Shown here: positions 1 to 13,282 of the stretch, one piece after another | Layout of the letters: every line of letters starts with the position of its first letter | Numbering within the stretch: position 1 is the first letter of the stretch | Assembly: GCA_964569055.1 (NCBI GenBank) | Contig: CAZMSZ010000126.1 | Location: 1-18,476 of the forward strand | Length of the DNA: 18,476 nucleotides | Origin: JAWLGW01 sp964569055 | GTDB taxonomy: Bacteria; Planctomycetota; J058 | Reading direction: 5' to 3' | Translations under genes and position numbers: made by a program | The notes under the pieces: model-generated | Told to the model about the DNA's origin: nothing | What the model saw: only the letters and a program-made list of their open reading frames with translations | Database searches by the model: none

Positions 1-657
1 CTTGGTCCCGTTGGCGTCGACCTCGACCGCGCTCGGCAGCTCCTTGAGCTCGGAGGCGCCGGCCGCGCTCTCGCGCTTGAGCATCACGCCCTCGAGCTCA
101 CCCTCGGTCCCGGTCCAGGTCTTGGTGCCCGAGATCTCGGTCACCATCGCCGGGAACGGACCGCCGAGCCCGAGGGCCACCTCGGTCGGCGTGCCCTTGG
201 GCGCGTCACCCGCGGTGGAGCCCGACGCGGCCATGATCTTGACCTCGACCCCGGCCTCGCCCTTCTTGCCGAGGACGGCCTTGGTCACCTTGCCATCGGC
301 CTTGTTCACGGTGAGGCCGAGGAGGTAGTCCTCCTTGTCCGCCGCGGGCTGGAAGGCCAGCGCTGCGTTGTAGTGCTCGACGATCCAGGCGCTGTCGGTC
401 TCGGCCACGACGGCGTAGCGGACGGTGTACTTGCCGCTCGGGCCCTCGTTGAGCTGCTCGATGGTGTAGCCCTTCTCGAGGGTCTTGTAGTTGACCCCGG
501 GCAGCGTGTCCGGGACCTGGATGAACTGCGGGTCGATCCCCGCCTGTCCGCCCGAGGCCTCGGTCCCGCCCTGGTCGTCCGTCTTCTTGCCGCCGATCAG
601 CCCGCAGCCCGAGAGGGTCACCGCGGCCACCACCAGCGCCATGCCGATACGCTTCAT
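1..657 (-). CDS. Putative lipoprotein, C-terminus cut off by window edge
   Basis: The 219 visible codons start at an ATG (655-657) preceded by a purine-rich GGGGGAGTGGAG ribosome binding site 4-5 nt upstream. The N-terminus MKRIGMALVVAAVTLSGC has a Lys-Arg n-region, a hydrophobic core and a lipobox LSGC with Cys18. It should therefore be cleaved by signal peptidase II and lipid-anchored. A Gly/Lys/Asp-rich linker follows (about residues 19-40), then a mixed alpha/beta region with no domain I recognise, roughly residues 45-219. It includes YTVRYAVVAETDSAWIVEHY and acidic and Lys-rich strands such as VKIMAASGS. The reading frame runs open through base 1, so the true C-terminus lies outside. The gene is 96 bp downstream of the HEAT-repeat lipoprotein gene and could share its transcript. 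Export and lipidation are well supported; the function is unknown. Confidence 0.8.
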   Translation of the reverse strand, partial: MKRIGMALVVAAVTLSGCGLIGGKKTDDQGGTEASGGQAGIDPQFIQVPDTLPGVNYKTLEKGYTIEQLNEGPSGKYTVRYAVVAETDSAWIVEHYNAALAFQPAADKEDYLLGLTVNKADGKVTKAVLGKKGEAGVEVKIMAASGSTAGDAPKGTPTEVALGLGGPFPAMVTEISGTKTWTGTEGELEGVMLKRESAAGASELKELPSAVEVDANGTK

Positions 658-686
658 GCGCTCCACTCCCCCTTGTCCGAGTCGGA

Positions 687-703
687 GGCCCCGGAGCGGG
701 GCC
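687..703 (-). terminator. Perfect GC hairpin between two lipoprotein genes
   Basis: The sequence is a perfect 7-bp inverted repeat, GGCCCCG-GAG-CGGGGCC, with a 3-nt loop. It lies about 50 nt beyond the stop of the HEAT-repeat gene and about 30 nt before the start of the next lipoprotein gene. No T-run follows it on the transcribed strand, so it is not a classical intrinsic terminator. It could be a U-tail-less terminator, a processing or stability hairpin, or chance in such GC-rich DNA. Confidence 0.3.
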
Positions 704-753
704 CCTCTTGGATGGGCCGGAATGGTAAGCGCGGGCCGAGGACCTTGCCAGAC

Positions 754-2358
754 CTACTCGGCGGCAGGGGGCGCAGGCGGGCGCAGGTTCGCGCGCGCCT
801 CCACCGCGAGCAGGGCGGCGGCTGCGGCGAGGTCGGTGTGGTCCTCGGGCTGGGCGACCGCGTCGACGAGGAGCGCGAGGTCGCCCGGGGTCCCGGTGCG
901 CGCCAGCCCGGCGGCGGCCTCCCGGCGGACGCGCGGGTCGGGGTCGGAGAGGAGCGCCAGGAACCGCTCGCGGTGCGCCGGGTCGCCGCGCAGGGCGAGG
1001 GCGCGCAGGGCGGGCAGCCGCGTGGTCGGGAGGTCGAGCCCGCGCAGCAGCGCGCTCACGCTCGCCTCGTCGCCGCGCCGGGCGAGCAGCGTCGCGAGGG
1101 CGTCGACCAGGGCCGGGTCGCCCGCCAAGAACCGCTCGACCAGGCGCTCGGGCGACAGCGGCGCCCGCTCCTGCTGGAGCACGAACGCGCGCAGCCGCAG
1201 CTCGGGGGCGTCCGCCCGGGCGGCTCGCTCGAGCGCGGCCTCGAGGCGACGGGGCGCCCCGGCGACGAGGGCCTCGAGGGCCGCGAGCCGCACCGGCGTG
1301 GCGGGGTCGCGCGCGAGCAGCGTGAGCAGCGTGTCGGCGAGGGGGCGGGCGCGCGGGCCCGCCAGCCCGCGGGCGGCGGCGAGGCGGCGCGCGTAGACGG
1401 GGTGCTCGAGGTCGGCGCGGACCTCGGCCAGCGCGGCGCGCGGCGCGTCTTCGCTCAGGGCCAGGGCGCGCGCGAACGCCTCGGCGGGGCCGGCGTGGGC
1501 CCCGCCCGCCTCCCAGGCAGCGAGCGCCCGCTCGCGGTCGAGGCTCGCCAGGACCTCGGCCGCGCGCATCCCGACCGCGTCCGCGCCGTTCCCGACCGCC
1601 CCGGCCAGCGCCTCGACGATCGCGGGGCGCAACGCCGCCGCGGCGGCCAGGGCCGCCAACAGGTCGATCGCCGCCAGGCGGGCTCCCTCGTCGGGGTCGG
1701 TCAGCCCGGCGCGGGCGGCGGCCAGGAGCGGCTCTGGCGGCGCCGCCTCGAGCAGGTCGGCGAGGTGCTGGGCCAACGCGCTGAGGGCCGCCTGCCGGGC
1801 GCCGCCGCTCGGACCCTGCGCGGCCTGCTCCAGGAGGAGGTCTCGCGCCCGCAGCGGGTCGGGGAGCCGGGCCGCGGCCGCGAGCGCGCAGGCGCGGACC
1901 GCGTCGTCGGGGTCGGCGAGCGCCGCGCGCAGGACGGCCTGGCTGCTCGGGAGCTGGGGGACCGCGCTGGCGGCCTCCACCGCGGCCACGCGGCGCGAGG
2001 CGTCGAGCGCGCGCGCCGCGGCGGCGAGGGCCTCGGCGCCGAGGTCGCGGAGCAGGCGCGGCTCGTCACCGCGCAGCAGCTCGCGCACGGCCACGTACTC
2101 GCGGGCCGCCTCGTGGCTCCAGCCTGCCTCCAGGGCGGCCCGGAACGCGACCCGCCGGAGCTGCAGCCGCTCGATCGGACCCGGCGCCCGGGACACCGCG
2201 GCGCGCGCCGCACGCAGCGCCTCGACCGGGTCGCCCTCCTCGAGCAGGTCGCGCGCGTCCGCCAGCGTCGGGCCGCCGCGGCAACCAGCCAGCGCGACCA
2301 GGGCGGAGAGGACCAGCGGGCCGATGAGCGCGCGGAGGTTGCGGCGGGGCTGCGGCAT
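754..2358 (-). CDS. HEAT-repeat lipoprotein
   Basis: The 534-aa protein runs from ATG at 2356-2358 to a TAG stop at 754-756. The start was chosen because it opens a good type II signal peptide: MPQPRRNLRALIGPLVLSAL followed by a LAGC lipobox with Cys26. The codons upstream do not look like protein. No strong Shine-Dalgarno is visible before this ATG. After the signal, about residues 30-110 are helical and TPR-like (LLEEGDPVEALRAARAAV). From about residue 120 to the end there are repeated helical pairs of HEAT/PBS-lyase type, with recurring D-P-[DE]-x-x-[VA]-R segments such as LADPDDAVRACALAAAARL and LLSDPDPRVRREAAAGLART. Such alpha-solenoids bind proteins; no catalytic motif is seen. An RR pair at residues 5-6 probably only makes up the positive n-region. 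The gene follows the DUF1573 gene by 125 bp. It is probably a membrane-anchored scaffold; the partner is unknown. Confidence 0.85.
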   Translation of the reverse strand: MPQPRRNLRALIGPLVLSALVALAGCRGGPTLADARDLLEEGDPVEALRAARAAVSRAPGPIERLQLRRVAFRAALEAGWSHEAAREYVAVRELLRGDEPRLLRDLGAEALAAAARALDASRRVAAVEAASAVPQLPSSQAVLRAALADPDDAVRACALAAAARLPDPLRARDLLLEQAAQGPSGGARQAALSALAQHLADLLEAAPPEPLLAAARAGLTDPDEGARLAAIDLLAALAAAAALRPAIVEALAGAVGNGADAVGMRAAEVLASLDRERALAAWEAGGAHAGPAEAFARALALSEDAPRAALAEVRADLEHPVYARRLAAARGLAGPRARPLADTLLTLLARDPATPVRLAALEALVAGAPRRLEAALERAARADAPELRLRAFVLQQERAPLSPERLVERFLAGDPALVDALATLLARRGDEASVSALLRGLDLPTTRLPALRALALRGDPAHRERFLALLSDPDPRVRREAAAGLARTGTPGDLALLVDAVAQPEDHTDLAAAAALLAVEARANLRPPAPPAAE

Positions 2359-2483
2359 GGGTCTTAGAGGATGGCAGGCGGGGGGGGAGTGGTAAAGGCG
2401 CGGTCGGCCGGCGGGCGTAAGCGGCTCGCTGGTCTCACGAGGCCCCTGTCCGCGGCGCGCCAGGCACGTCCGCCGCAGCACGC

Positions 2484-3767
2484 TCAGCGGGCCACGAGCG
2501 GGACGACGACCTGCTCCTCGCCGGGGACCGTGGTCCGCAGCACCAGCCGCGCCTCGCGCGGGACGCGCTCGCCGCGGAGCACCAGGAGGTTGCCCTCGCG
2601 CGCCACCTCCACCCCGGCGTCCTCGCCGCCCTCGACCGCGACCCCGGTGAGCTGGCCCTCGCCCACGATCCGCACGCTCAGCTCGCCCAGGCGCCCCTCC
2701 GGGCCGGGCTGCGCCGGGAGGAGCAGGGCCTCGGGCTCCACGCGGACCCGACCCACCACCTGGCCGTAGACCGGGATCGTGAGGGTGGGCTGGTCGGGGT
2801 CGTCGAGCAGCACCAGCACGGGCGCGGCGAACGCCCCCACGGGGGCGCCTGGGCGCACGCGCACCAGGCACTCGGTGCGCTGGCTGCTCATGGGCGAGAG
2901 CGTGACCTCGAGCAGGCGCTCGTCGTAGACCAGCTTGACCGCCGGGATCCCGCTCTTGCCGTCGCGGCGCTCGAGCGCGGCCTCGCGCACGTCCCCCTTG
3001 GCGCGGTCGATCGTGCCGAAGTAGATCCCGTTGGGGCCCGTGATCCGGGTGTTCACCAGGCCGTTGGCGGGGATCGAGACGCGCGGCTGCGCGGCGACCC
3101 CGGTCTGGAACACGATCGAGGTGTCGAGCTCGCCCACGGGGGCGTGCGGCTGCAGGCTGACGCGCAGCCGGGCGTGCGCCGGGCCGAGCTTGGTGACCTC
3201 GACCGCGAGGTAGTCGGGGAGCTCGCTCGCGAGGCGGAGGTCGAAGCCCTGGCCGGCCTCCTGCAGCCCGCGCACGTCGATCACCTTCTCCTCGGGCGCG
3301 GTGCCCTGGATGAACTCGCCGAAGAACGCGCCGACCGGCGCGAGCCGGAACAGGGTCCGCACCTCCCCGCGCAGCGCGAGCAGCGTGCACTCGCGCCCGA
3401 GGTCCTGCTGGGTGGGGTCGTTGTTGTAGATCGCGATCCGGAACGACTGGTGCCCCGCCGGGCGCTTGCTCGAGTCGAACACCAGCTCGATCGTCCCCTT
3501 GGCGCCGGGGGCGATCCGGGCGGGGAAGCGGGCCACGGTGCAGCCGCACGACGGCTTGACCTGCCGGATCTCGAGCGGGGCGTCGCCGCGGTTCTCGACG
3601 GGGACGGGCACGGTGATCACCGTGCCGTGGCCGATCTCGCCGAAGTCGAGCGTCTTCTCGGCCACCCACAGCCGCGGCCCGCTCCCGGGGGCGACCGCGT
3701 CCTCGGCCGCCGCCGGCGCGGCCAGGGCGAGGAGGAGCAACGAGGAGAGCGCGAGCGCGCGGGTCAT
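2484..3767 (-). CDS. Exported DUF1573 (ASH-like) domain protein
   Basis: The 427-aa protein starts at ATG 3765-3767 with a good ribosome binding site (GGAGG, 3775-3779, 7 nt spacing). Residues 1-21 are a signal peptide ending AAPAAA before Glu22. Residues about 38-125 match DUF1573: LDFGEIGHGT, then VENRGDAPLEI, then SCGCT (Cys74, Cys76). The F-G-x-I-x-x-G, N-x-G-x-x-P-L and S-C-G-C-T signatures are typical of this immunoglobulin-like family. The rest (about 130-427) is beta-rich and probably further Ig-like modules, for example FRLAPVGAFFGEF and RISIPANG-like strands. The family is exported in many bacteria, and its biochemical role is not established. The gene lies between the SH3-like gene (106 bp upstream) and the HEAT-repeat lipoprotein gene (125 bp downstream). 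All three products are exported, suggesting an envelope cluster. The domain call is confident; the function is not. Confidence 0.9.
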   Translation of the reverse strand: MTRALALSSLLLLALAAPAAAEDAVAPGSGPRLWVAEKTLDFGEIGHGTVITVPVPVENRGDAPLEIRQVKPSCGCTVARFPARIAPGAKGTIELVFDSSKRPAGHQSFRIAIYNNDPTQQDLGRECTLLALRGEVRTLFRLAPVGAFFGEFIQGTAPEEKVIDVRGLQEAGQGFDLRLASELPDYLAVEVTKLGPAHARLRVSLQPHAPVGELDTSIVFQTGVAAQPRVSIPANGLVNTRITGPNGIYFGTIDRAKGDVREAALERRDGKSGIPAVKLVYDERLLEVTLSPMSSQRTECLVRVRPGAPVGAFAAPVLVLLDDPDQPTLTIPVYGQVVGRVRVEPEALLLPAQPGPEGRLGELSVRIVGEGQLTGVAVEGGEDAGVEVAREGNLLVLRGERVPREARLVLRTTVPGEEQVVVPLVAR

Positions 3768-3873
3768 GGCACCGCCTCCGCAGGCTGGGGTCCTGCGCTC
3801 GGGACGCAGCGCGCGCCCCCGAGCAGGCGGGCCAGCCTATCAAGAGCGGCGCAAGCGGCGGGGCAGGAGCCGA

Positions 3874-4575
3874 TCACCGCTCCTGGGGCACGCCGCCGAT
3901 CAGCCCCCGGCTGGCGGCGCGCCGGGCCTTGGGCGGGCGGACGCGGTCGATCCGCTCGGCGCGCACCCAGCCCTCGCGCTCGCCGCGGCGGACGCGCAGC
4001 CAGCCGGTCGCCCGGGCGGTGATCCACACCGAGCGGCGCTTGCCGCGGATCAGGTCGGCGGGGAGGGAGGCGCGGCTCGCGAGCTGGTGGGCCACGGTCC
4101 AGGTGGAGTTGGTCTCGGCCTCGACCGCCTCGACGAGCGCGACGTCGTCCGGGAACAGCGAGACCAGGGCGCGCACCCGCTCGCCGGGCTCGAGCAGCGC
4201 GGTGCGGCCGGCCGCCCGCAGGCGGCGGTCGCCGGCCTCGAGCCACGTGCCCTCGGCGTCGCGCGCCACGGTGGCCGCGAGGACCTCTTCGCGGGGGCTG
4301 ACGATCGCCTCGACCGCGAAGGCCTCGTCCGGCCCCGCGAGCTTCACGGCGCCCCCCTCGAGCTCGACGGCGCGCCCCTCGAACAGGCGGATCCGCTCGA
4401 GCAGCTCCCCCCGCACCTCGACCTCGCGGCCCTCGGCGGTCTGCACGAGCACGCGCGGGCTGGTGGCCGCCGGGTCCTCGCGCAGCACGACGGTGCCGCG
4501 CAGCGGCTTGGCGAGGGCGGGCAGGGCCACCCCGAGCAGGAACAGGCCGGCGAGCAGCGGGACGAATCGGTTCAC
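3874..4575 (-). CDS. Exported protein with C-terminal SH3-like domain
   Basis: The 233-aa protein ends in TGA at 3874-3876. The start is taken as GTG at 4573-4575, with an AAGG about 8 nt upstream. It opens a signal peptide, VNRFVPLLAGLFLLGVALPA followed by LA, with cleavage near Ala22. A TTG at 4591-4593 would add six residues with two more basic ones and is a real alternative. The middle (about 25-150) is beta-rich and mentions no catalytic motif. The C-terminal part (about 170-215) resembles a bacterial SH3 domain: VWITARATGWLRVR, then EGWVRAERID, the usual G-W-L/V pattern. The last 20 residues are basic. Only about 41 bp separate it from the gltB stop, so it is probably on the gltB transcript. 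Such SH3b-type domains often bind cell-wall peptides, but here that is only inference. Confidence 0.75.
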   Translation of the reverse strand: MNRFVPLLAGLFLLGVALPALAKPLRGTVVLREDPAATSPRVLVQTAEGREVEVRGELLERIRLFEGRAVELEGGAVKLAGPDEAFAVEAIVSPREEVLAATVARDAEGTWLEAGDRRLRAAGRTALLEPGERVRALVSLFPDDVALVEAVEAETNSTWTVAHQLASRASLPADLIRGKRRSVWITARATGWLRVRRGEREGWVRAERIDRVRPPKARRAASRGLIGGVPQER

Positions 4576-4616
4576 GATCCTGGCCTTGCGCAAGCCGCGG
4601 ACCGTCGCCGCGCGCC

Positions 4617-9128
<4,512 letters not shown>

Positions 9129-9181
9129 GACGGTTCTCCTCTTGTTCGGGGGAAGCGGCGCGCGGCCGCGGCTGGACCCCC

Positions 9182-9225
9182 ACCCTATCATGCACCGCGT
9201 CAGCTTGTAACTCTCGTTATGACAA
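9182..9225 (-). promoter_or_regulatory. Candidate gltB promoter with overlapping dyad
   Basis: The 114-bp gap upstream of gltB contains an AT-richer patch that stands out from the surroundings. On the minus strand a weak -35-like TTACAA (9205-9210) is followed after 17 bp by a -10-like TAGGGT (9182-9187), 54 nt before the gltB start. A dyad spans 9205-9225 and covers the -35. It has TAAC/GTTA arms around GAGA and outer TTG/CAA. This fits an operator controlling gltB separately from the kinase gene upstream. The promoter hexamers match consensus only partly, so the call is tentative. Confidence 0.35.
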
Positions 9226-9242
9226 AGGTTCGACGCGCTGCG

Positions 9243-11525
<2,283 letters not shown>

Positions 11526-11575
11526 GCGGACCTCCTCGCGCACACGATAGGGCCGACCCGGGAGGTCGCGCGAGC

Positions 11576-12388
11576 CTATCCCGCCAGCTCGAGCGGGAAG
11601 CGACGGACCGAGAGGAGGTGGCGCACCGCGCCGCGGAGCGTGGTCGGCATGCGGCAGAAGTAGCGCATGGAGCTGGGCAGCGCGCCGAAGGTGCGCTCGA
11701 GCGCGCTCCAGGCCGGGTCGGCTGCGACGTTGCTGCGGAGGAGCGGCGGGGCGTCGCGATCGGCGCGCCAGGCGCGCACGTGCGCGAGCAGGCGCGCGTG
11801 GTAGTCGGGCTCCTCCACGATCGCGCCGATCGAGGCGGCGCGCGGGTGGCTGCCCGCGAGCATCTGCTCGACCTGCAGCTCGAGCTGGTCGAGCCCGTCG
11901 TCGAACATCTCGAGGAGCTGCAGGTCGTAGGTCGGGTTGGCGTGCACGACTTGCATCAGGTGCCCGATCACCGCGTCGCGGCTGCTGAGCAGGCCCACGG
12001 GGTCGGTGAGCGAGAGCGGCTCGTCCAAGAAGCGCAGCACCTGGTGGAGCGCGTTGCTGATCCCGAGCTGGCGGTAGTAGTCGTCGGACGCGGGGACGAT
12101 CCAAAACCGGAGCATGTCGACGCTCCCCACCACGAGCTGCACGCGGGTGGGTAGCTGGTCGAGGTGCCCGAGCGCCTGCAGCCGGCGCAGGCGCCGCTCG
12201 AGCTCGGGGCCATCGAGATAGGTCGACAGCCCGCGGGCGAGGCGCCCCAGCTTGCCGGCGAGCGCGCGCGGCCCGCCGGCCGCCTGTCGCAGCAGCGCGA
12301 GGGTCCCCGCGCGGCGTCGCGAGGTGACCGCCTCGCCCGCGCTGGTCTCGCCCGCGCTCGCGCTCGGCGCGTCGAGGGTCATGGTCAC
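11576..12388 (-). CDS. Uncharacterised protein in the tetR operon
   Basis: I do not recognise this family. The 270-aa form starts at GTG 12386-12388, 5-6 nt after a GGAGGT sequence, and overlaps the tetR stop in a GTGA arrangement. An ATG two codons further in (12380-12382, 268 aa) is the alternative, with 11-12 nt spacing. The first 30 residues are low-complexity Ala/Ser. The rest is mostly helical, with distinctive stretches such as LPTRVQLVVGSVDMLRFWIV, ASDDYYRQLGISNALHQVLR, SSRDAVIGHLMQVVHANPTY and PSSMRYFCRMPTTLRGAV. There is no signal peptide or clear membrane span, and no metal or nucleotide motif I can name. The aromatic- and His-containing conserved-looking core suggests a folded enzyme or ligand-binding protein. 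Direct overlap with tetR suggests that it is co-regulated by, or is the target of, that regulator. Confidence 0.85.
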   Translation of the reverse strand: MTMTLDAPSASAGETSAGEAVTSRRRAGTLALLRQAAGGPRALAGKLGRLARGLSTYLDGPELERRLRRLQALGHLDQLPTRVQLVVGSVDMLRFWIVPASDDYYRQLGISNALHQVLRFLDEPLSLTDPVGLLSSRDAVIGHLMQVVHANPTYDLQLLEMFDDGLDQLELQVEQMLAGSHPRAASIGAIVEEPDYHARLLAHVRAWRADRDAPPLLRSNVAADPAWSALERTFGALPSSMRYFCRMPTTLRGAVRHLLSVRRFPLELAG

Positions 12389-13011
12389 TCGCCACCTCCG
12401 TGGGTGCGCAACGGAAGCACACCGTTCAACACGCCCAGCGTCATGCGGATCAACACGTCGATCGCCTCGCCGCGGGTCACGTCCTCTCGGAACAGGTAGT
12501 GCAGCCCGATCCGGGTCCACAGCCCGAGCAGCCCCTGGGCGACGAGGTCGGCGCGCGCGAGCGGCGCGTCGAGCGCCGCGGCGATCTCGGCGAGCGCTTC
12601 GAGGAGCACTGCGCCGAGCGTCGGGCTCAGGCCCTCCTGCAGCGTCTCGACCGGACGCGCGGCCGCCGCGCGCCTCACGAAGCACTCGATCAGGCCGCGG
12701 CGCTGCGCCCAGGCGTCGAGCGTCTCCTCGGCCAGCGCACGGATTACCGGCACCGGGTCGTCCGCCGCCGTGAACGGATCGATCGAGGCCAGCCGCGGCG
12801 CGAGCCGCTCCTGCAGCTCGAGGTCCCACCGCTCGCGCACGGCATCGATCAGGGCCTCACGGGTCGCGAAGTGGTGGAACACCGTCCCCTTCGCGAACCC
12901 AGCCGCCCCGGCGATGTCCGCCATGGTCGCCCGCGGCCGCGCGTCGAGCACGCTCATAGCCGTGCTCAGCAAGCGTTCCCGGCTCTCCGCCCGCTGGGCT
13001 TCCCGGCTCAT
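12385..13011 (-). CDS. TetR-family transcriptional regulator
   Basis: The 208-aa protein is of normal length for TetR regulators. ATG at 13009-13011 was chosen because a GGAAGG sequence lies 7 nt upstream; a GTG one codon earlier is possible. The N-terminal DNA-binding domain shows the classic helix-turn-helix pattern at about residues 29-48: ATMADIAGAAGFAKGTVFHH followed by FATREALIDAV. The C-terminal ligand/dimer domain (about 60-195) is helical and variable, with VARRAAAARPVE-like segments and GLLGLWTRIGLHYLF, and gives no ligand clue. Paired dyads of TGACC type lie directly upstream, over the likely promoter, so autorepression is expected. It overlaps the next gene and probably controls the operon that includes the unknown protein and perhaps the kinase. 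Confidence 0.95.
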   Translation of the reverse strand: MSREAQRAESRERLLSTAMSVLDARPRATMADIAGAAGFAKGTVFHHFATREALIDAVRERWDLELQERLAPRLASIDPFTAADDPVPVIRALAEETLDAWAQRRGLIECFVRRAAAARPVETLQEGLSPTLGAVLLEALAEIAAALDAPLARADLVAQGLLGLWTRIGLHYLFREDVTRGEAIDVLIRMTLGVLNGVLPLRTHGGGE

Positions 13012-13030
13012 CACGCCGCCTTCCGCCGAC

Positions 13031-13063
13031 CTAAAATTGACCCAGGGTCACCGACCCAAGGTC
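13031..13063 (-). promoter_or_regulatory. TetR operator pair over the tetR promoter
   Basis: A perfect 13-bp palindrome, TGACCC-A-GGGTCA (13038-13050), is followed by a second dyad, GACC-CAA-GGTC (13053-13063). Their centres are 14 bp apart. On the minus strand a weak -35-like TTGGGT (13054-13059) and -10-like TTTTAG (13031-13036) flank the first palindrome at 17-bp spacing. A bound dimer would therefore block RNA polymerase. The start codon of tetR is about 20 nt further on. TetR proteins typically bind such sites next to their own gene. The palindrome is certain; that it is the operator is inference from position. Confidence 0.65.
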
Positions 13064-13178
13064 ATTAAGTTACCACCCTCCATCCCACATCCACAAGCAC
13101 CTCGCAAACGCCTTATCGACAAGGCCTAACGGCCCTGCTCCCCAACCTGCCCACGCCCCCGCCACGCCCCCCGGGTCA

Positions 13179-13198
13179 CCCCTGGCCCAACCCCACCC
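13179..13198 (-). other. G-quadruplex-type motif, minus strand
   Basis: Four G-runs of at least three bases separated by loops of 1, 2 and 3 nt (GGG-T-GGGG-TT-GGG-CCA-GGGG) occur on the minus strand. The motif lies about 85-105 nt beyond the stop of the B1 gene. If transcription continues past B1, the RNA would carry it. It meets the usual G3N1-7 consensus with short loops. Folding is not shown, and GC-rich genomes have many such motifs. Confidence 0.45.
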
Positions 13199-13254
13199 TT
13201 TACACCAAAACAACTTACCCCCGCCGCTACGTGGTAGTGGTCGGGGTCCTGTTT

Positions 13255-13273
13255 GGGTGGGCGTGGGTTGGGG
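13255..13273 (+). other. G-quadruplex-type motif, plus strand
   Basis: Four G-runs (GGG-T-GGG-CGT-GGG-TT-GGGG) occur on the plus strand, starting 10 nt beyond the B1 stop codon. This is the opposite strand from the motif at 13179-13198, about 57 bp away. The surrounding sequence switches from C-rich to G-rich on the plus strand at about 13225. The two segments are therefore also imperfectly complementary (shared CCCCAACC and CACGCCC blocks) and could instead pair as a long hairpin marking the 3' end of the cassette transcript. Confidence 0.45.
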
Positions 13274-13282
13274 TGGAAGGAG

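Noticed and set aside
2343..2346. Twin-arginine signal in the HEAT lipoprotein
   Set aside because: The RR pair lacks the surrounding S-R-R-x-F-L-K pattern and fits an ordinary lipoprotein n-region.
373..2367. Plus-strand open frame opposite the HEAT-repeat gene
   Set aside because: Its composition is Arg/Gly/Glu-rich without motifs, and the minus-strand frame has a lipobox and HEAT repeats.
754..3843. One long minus-strand frame joining the DUF1573 and HEAT regions
   Set aside because: Its first half is an out-of-frame shadow of the DUF1573 gene. Only the part from 2358 has a signal peptide and real protein character.
13065..13178. Short hairpins (GGCC-TAAC-GGCC and CTTATCGACAAG) as terminators
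   Set aside because: Stems of 4-5 bp without a T-run are expected by chance here.
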